Assembly (NCBI GenBank): GCA_002391555.1
Contig: DGFG01000136.1
Coordinates: forward strand, 1-6,725
Direction of reading: 5' to 3'
Origin: Firmicutes bacterium UBA3906
GTDB taxonomy: Bacteria; Bacillota; Clostridia; Caldicoprobacterales; DTU083
DNA: 6,725 nucleotides
In this document: in pieces, positions 6,556-6,725 of the stretch
Position numbering within the stretch: position 1 is the first letter of the stretch
Layout of the letters: the number at the start of each line of letters is the position of its first letter
Position numbers and translations under genes: made by a program
Notes under the pieces: model-generated
The model's database searches: none
What the model was told of the DNA's origin: nothing
The model's input: the letters and a program-made list of their open reading frames with translations, nothing else

Positions 6556-6725
6556 TAGAACACGATTCGCAAAGGCTCTTATACCGGACTCCCTTTGGAG
6601 CTGCTTTGGTTTCAAGCCAGGTAAGGCTTAGGCTTTATGTCAAAATTGATGAGATTCCCCGGTCAGTCAAGCTTATCTTTAGCTTTATGGACCATAAGGC
6701 CCAACAAGCCAATATGTATTTTATT
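6549..6725 (+). CDS. GH13-like alpha-glucan hydrolase, N-terminal part (probable debranching or neopullulanase type)
   Basis: An open frame of 59 codons starts at ATG 6549 and runs off the right edge without a stop. GAGG (6538-6541) lies seven bases upstream, inside glgP, and the ATG overlaps the glgP stop region by seven bases. The visible peptide has HDSQRLLYRTPFGAAL (5-20) followed by VRLRLYV (25-31) and VKLIFSF (40-46). This resembles the N-terminal beta domain of clostridial GH13 pullulanase, neopullulanase or amylopullulanase proteins, which often read HDS...YR.PFGA...VRLRL. The catalytic barrel is outside the window, so specificity cannot be judged. Its position after glgP suggests it handles branched or limit-dextrin products. 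That it is a real gene is likely; the family call is moderate. Confidence 0.65.
   Translation, partial: MVIEHDSQRLLYRTPFGAALVSSQVRLRLYVKIDEIPRSVKLIFSFMDHKAQQANMYFI

Noticed and set aside
1..6725. CRISPR array, insertion sequence, or mobile element
   Set aside because: There are no spaced direct repeats, transposase-like frames or terminal inverted repeats. The window is compact housekeeping metabolism.

Overview
The window is a bacterial glycogen metabolism locus, read with high confidence. Strong AGGAGG-type ribosome binding sites, sigma-A style promoter hexamers, AT-rich spacers and the protein sequences suggest a low- to mid-GC Bacillota (Firmicutes), probably an anaerobic clostridial, tissierellial or negativicute lineage. 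That placement is inference. Codon choice is marked: ATA (Ile), AGG (Arg), CTA (Leu) and TAT (Tyr) are used freely, and the tetranucleotide CTAG is common.

Layout: two divergent gene sets flank a 360-bp control region (2210-2569). Leftward, on the minus strand, lie glgB (glycogen branching enzyme) and the start of glgC (ADP-glucose pyrophosphorylase), which is cut by the left edge. glgC starts inside the last codons of glgB. Rightward lie glgA (glycogen synthase), glgP (glycogen phosphorylase) and the first 59 codons of a GH13-type alpha-glucan hydrolase, cut by the right edge and overlapping the end of glgP. An 88-bp spacer separates glgA and glgP. It holds a cre-like sequence and a small hairpin but no convincing terminator.

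How the genes work together: GlgC makes ADP-glucose, GlgA polymerises it into alpha-1,4 chains, and GlgB adds alpha-1,6 branches. GlgP releases glucose-1-phosphate from chain ends, and the GH13 enzyme probably debranches or trims what GlgP leaves. The window therefore encodes a nearly complete synthesis and turnover cycle.

No previously undescribed system is evident. The best leads are in the control region: a near-consensus glgB promoter with two overlapping palindromes in its core, a long bulged inverted repeat, and a dyad spanning a TATAAT box just upstream of glgA. Other leads are the lysine-rich C-terminal tail of GlgB and the cre-like site between glgA and glgP.
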